Part shown: positions 61,501 through 64,000 of the stretch, piece after piece
Layout of the letters: each line of letters starts with the position of its first letter
Position numbering within the stretch: the first letter of the stretch is position 1
Assembly: GCF_016859285.1 (NCBI RefSeq)
Contig: NC_053402.1
Span: 8,794,031-8,858,030 of the forward strand
Origin: Xiphias gladius
Taxonomy: Eukaryota > Chordata > Actinopteri > Istiophoriformes > Xiphiidae
Length of the DNA stretch: 64,000 bases
Direction: 5' to 3'
Program-made: the position numbers and the translations under genes
Notes under the pieces: model-generated
The model's database searches: none
The model's input: only the letters and a program-made list of their open reading frames with translations
What the model was told of the DNA's origin: nothing

Positions 61501-62366
61501 GAATGGGTTGCTGTTTAACAGTACGGAAGGGAAAGTTAATGAGGGAAATGGAGGCAAGAACAAAGGCACAAAAACACACAGCCCATTTTTGCAAGAAGAC
61601 AAATCCAAATTTACAAAGAATCACACAAGTGGTATTTTTCAGCCTGTTACTCAGAATGCTCAAGCCAAATTCAGTCCTACTGAGGAAACCATTAGTCAGA
61701 GAGTTGGGAGCAGGTTCCGACCAACCAAAGAGCCAAATCCAGAGCCTCGAGAGCAATCCAGACGGAGAGAGAACGAGACTCCAGAGGAAGAGAGGATATT
61801 ACAGATTGAGGAGGCAAAACTGGAGGAGGAGAGAAAAGAGCTTGTACTTCTCCACAAGAGGTTGGACCAAGAGAAGGACATACTGAGACAGCAGCAGTTG
61901 AAACGAGAAGAAGAGGAAAGGCAGAAAGAAAAGGGGACAGATATTCGACATCACCTGCATGTAAAACATCATCATCTGCAGACAACAACACAGAAACCAG
62001 GTAATAGAAAGTGTTTAATACTGGAGTAATAAAAAAAAATATGAATACCTGTCAGACTAAAATAATGTGGTTAAATGAAATGAGTGTCCTGTTCTCAAGA
62101 ATGTTTTCACAAAGCCACTTGAGTAGAAGTAATAGAGTTTTGGTAGTTTTCTTTTCTTTTTTTTCTTTTTAATGTTTCTTTTTATATATTTCTCGTAATA
62201 TGTAAATTCTATTCTTACAGAGACAACAACATCTACGACTACCACACGAAAGCCCTTGGCTCCAGCAGGCCCCAGACCCCCCGCTCGTCCAAACCAAACA
62301 AAGAGAAGGATGAGGAAGAATCGCAAACGGATCAGCAAGGCAGCTATGAGAGCAATGCTAATGTAG
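52558..62366 (+). CDS. pdgfb: Platelet-derived growth factor subunit B with an expanded C-terminal region
   Basis: Seven coding exons join in phase: 52558-52623, 57727-57823, 58820-58876, 59938-60131, 60283-60471, 61151-62000, 62221-62366 (TAG); 1,599 nt, 532 aa against 241 in human. Residues 1-22 include a signal peptide ([16 protein letters not shown]). The propeptide ends at RLPR71, a furin-type site before SL, like human RGRR-SL. The PDGF/VEGF cystine-knot domain spans about 83-166: CKVRTEV, then [20 protein letters not shown] and CRC at 164-166. Exon 6 adds residues 202-485, hydrophilic, with five N-glycosylation sequons, a Glu/Arg/Lys-rich helix (about 415-465) and a His-rich patch. Exon 7 ends in a basic tail ([10 protein letters not shown]) resembling the human matrix-retention motif. 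PDGF-B is a secreted dimer that recruits pericytes through PDGFR-beta. Teleosts may have two pdgfb paralogues. Confidence 0.93.
53810..53982. repeat. Inverted repeat of about 173 bp in pdgfb intron 1
   Basis: The left arm (TTAGAAACACAGATAAAATC, then TGAATGGAGGCAGAAAGAAA, then TTCTATAGACTTCATATC at 53863-53880) is mirrored in the right arm (GATATGAATTCTATAGAAG at 53892, TTTCTTTCTGCCTCCATTCA at 53943, ATTTATCTGTTTCTGACC at 53965). The loop is about 11 bases and the arms contain mismatches and a small insertion. As RNA it would fold into a long hairpin. Family unknown. Confidence 0.78.
55622..55976. mobile_element. Teleost hAT-derived repeat in pdgfb intron 1
   Basis: Starts AGAGCTGAGGTGATATGTCA and ends AATAATCGCTAGTTGCGGCC; the interior shares TTTTTCAAGCAAAAAGGCC, TTGACATCACCCTAGGCTTT and TTAATCGATAATGAAAATAA with the family seen at 19545-19868. 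Most complete of the four copies. Confidence 0.7.
57824..58819. other. pdgfb intron 2, no further feature
   Basis: Intron of 1.0 kb between the exon ending at 57823 and the small 57-nt exon. Contains CA-rich stretches near 58475-58505 but nothing else recognised. Confidence 0.6.
58877..59937. other. pdgfb intron 3, no further feature
   Basis: Intron of 1.1 kb, ending in the TCCCTCAG acceptor before the growth-factor exon. Nothing recognised. Confidence 0.6.
60472..61150. other. pdgfb intron 5
   Basis: Intron of 0.7 kb before the large extra exon. Its acceptor (TTGTCAAAG) lacks a strong polypyrimidine tract, so recognition of the extra exon could be weak or regulated. Confidence 0.6.
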
Positions 62367-64000
62367 CACTAAAATTACCCCAGGTGAGTAGATCACAGAA
62401 CATGTAGGCAATAAAATAAAATGAATGAAAAAAGTATTAACCAATCAGTTTTGAATCAGTGAATGTAAAACTGTGGAAAACCGTGCTACTATGTGTGAAG
62501 TTTAAATTATGCCTTACTATATTTCCCCTTCAGGGACACAACGTGAACTTGGTGTATTTTGCGGATAATCCAGAGGTGAAGCAGAGTGACTCCCTTCATA
62601 TAAATATTTATTCATTCATTCAGTAACCTGCTCATCCTGTGAGATCTCCTCAGTAACACTACTAATGACTGTCTGGTGAACCTGTATTTACATCTGGACC
62701 AAGTAAGAGGAGGGTGAGAGGAAAAGGGAATATAAAGGTGGACCTTTTTTTTTTTAAAAAGAGAACAATTGCCTCTACAACGAAAGCTGCTGGTATTAAG
62801 TAACAAGTGGCACCTGAAGACTGAAAAAATTGTGTGCAAGCACAGTACATCTGGAGGACTGAAACTGCATCGCTGTAGAACTGTGGATAATAGTGCAATT
62901 TCAAAACTCTACTTGGAACCATGTTTTGATATCAACAGAGAGAAACTGCACTTATATATTGACAAAACCGAGTCTATATGAGGTTTAAATGAGAAAGACT
63001 GTTGCTGAAAGACTTGATTTTGTGATAATGACAGTCAGACTGGACTATGAAGTGCGTTTGGTGGAAAAATGGACATAAAAGTGGACATAACTCTTCTGTT
63101 TCATGAAAGAACGTTTTGTAATGTAATTGGATAATCTAAGAGACAATCATCAACAGACTGAAGTGACAACTAATGCTGACTAAAATGACCAGTATTTCAA
63201 TGTGTGATAGAACTCACATATTTAGGGCTCAGTCTTGACTATGTTGGGAAGATAAAGCTGTGTAGATTTACCATACCAAGGCTAGATATCATTTATTAGC
63301 TCATTAAAACAGTGATGGTCTCTCTTTAACCATATTTAATTATATTTAACTCATTGCAAACACTGGAATCACATGGATGTGATTAGAGAACCGAAACATA
63401 AAATGTGGCATTAGGGAGGTTTCTTTGTTTCAAAATCTCATCACAGGTGTGAAGAAAAAAGAGTAAGGTGCTATCTGAATATGAGGTGATAGCATTACAC
63501 CTGTTACCTGACTGTGTGGTATGTTTTTTATTTATTTATCTATACCATTACTGTGGATTAACTCTTTATAGAAATACTGCAAACAAGTTGTCTTTAAGAT
63601 CGGTAGACACATTCAGTCTGTCACGATGGCTGGATGGTTCAATCAGAAGCAATGAACAAGTTCAAGAAAAAGATCACAACCATTTATGTCCTCCCAATAT
63701 CATGCAGTGTTTAACTATGTCGAAAAAAGTTTGTGCATGTGTGTTTGTTTTGTATGCCTAAGTATGTGGTGTCGTGTGTGTACGGGCATATGCCCACACC
63801 TACACTTCTGTCATGCATCTCAATATTCATGTAGAAGCATATATCTGTTTCTCTCTGTCTCTTTCTCTCTTTGAGACGTCTCTCTTCCACCAGTTACATT
63901 TTGGTAGATACAATCACATTTCTTTCAAACTGTGGGAGGAGGGGGAACACCTATCTACAACATATTTTCTTTAACTGTCCCTATATTTGTTTTATTAATC
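62367..64000 (+). other. pdgfb 3' UTR, interrupted by an intron
   Basis: The stop codon is followed by 17 bases and a donor (GTGAGT at 62384); an acceptor (CCCTTCAG) precedes 62534, so a non-coding last exon is likely, as in human PDGFB, whose final exon is also non-coding. ATTTA motifs occur near 62604, and a T-rich/TG-rich stretch is near 63730-63790. No clear polyadenylation signal was found before the window ends, so the UTR may continue beyond. Confidence 0.55.

Noticed and set aside
60558-61992. Antisense frames over the pdgfb exon 6 region
   Set aside because: The sense frame is far longer, has in-phase splice sites and sits inside pdgfb; the antisense frames look like shadows.

Overview
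This window is nuclear DNA from a bony fish, most likely a percomorph teleost. The genes are split by GT-AG introns, proteins match vertebrate families, dinucleotide (CA/TG) repeats are abundant, and Tc1-like and hAT-like transposon remnants of teleost type are scattered through introns and intergenic DNA. No bacterial, phage or CRISPR features were seen. Exon boundaries below come from reading splice sites and checking that reading phases join; no transcript data were available.

Layout, left to right. (1) 206-2273, plus: 3' part of an apolipoprotein L-like gene. (2) 2814-5694, plus: atf4, a stress-response bZIP factor, with both inhibitory/permissive upstream ORFs intact, the second overlapping the main ORF by exactly 83 nt. 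(3) 5695-10791: no gene; a decayed Tc1-like element, a complete small MITE with matching ends, and an AT repeat. (4) 14897-10792, minus: a six-exon GIMAP-like gene coding for two AIG1 GTPase domains in tandem (493 aa). (5) 16383-23575, plus: adsl, adenylosuccinate lyase, 12 exons, 481 aa, divergently oriented from the GIMAP-like gene; its 3.6 kb first intron carries a dead Tc1 copy. (6) 24582-28544, plus: a TMEM150B-like six-exon membrane protein gene (236 aa). (7) 28821-52557: about 24 kb with no supported gene, made of unique sequence, microsatellites, a foldback element and several teleost interspersed repeats. (8) 52558-62366, plus: pdgfb, coding for platelet-derived growth factor B, whose predicted product is 532 aa because of an 850-nt extra coding exon between the growth-factor domain and the basic C-terminal tail; its 3' UTR continues in a further exon towards the window end.

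atf4, adsl and pdgfb also lie in one region of human chromosome 22q13, so the window is a conserved vertebrate block. The GIMAP-like gene between atf4 and adsl is a local difference. The genes do not form one pathway: they cover stress-regulated transcription, purine synthesis, an immune-type GTPase, a membrane protein and a vascular growth factor. The two most interesting features are the large extra pdgfb exon, whose phase makes it obligatory for reaching the basic tail, and the tandem GIMAP with a degenerate first GTPase domain.
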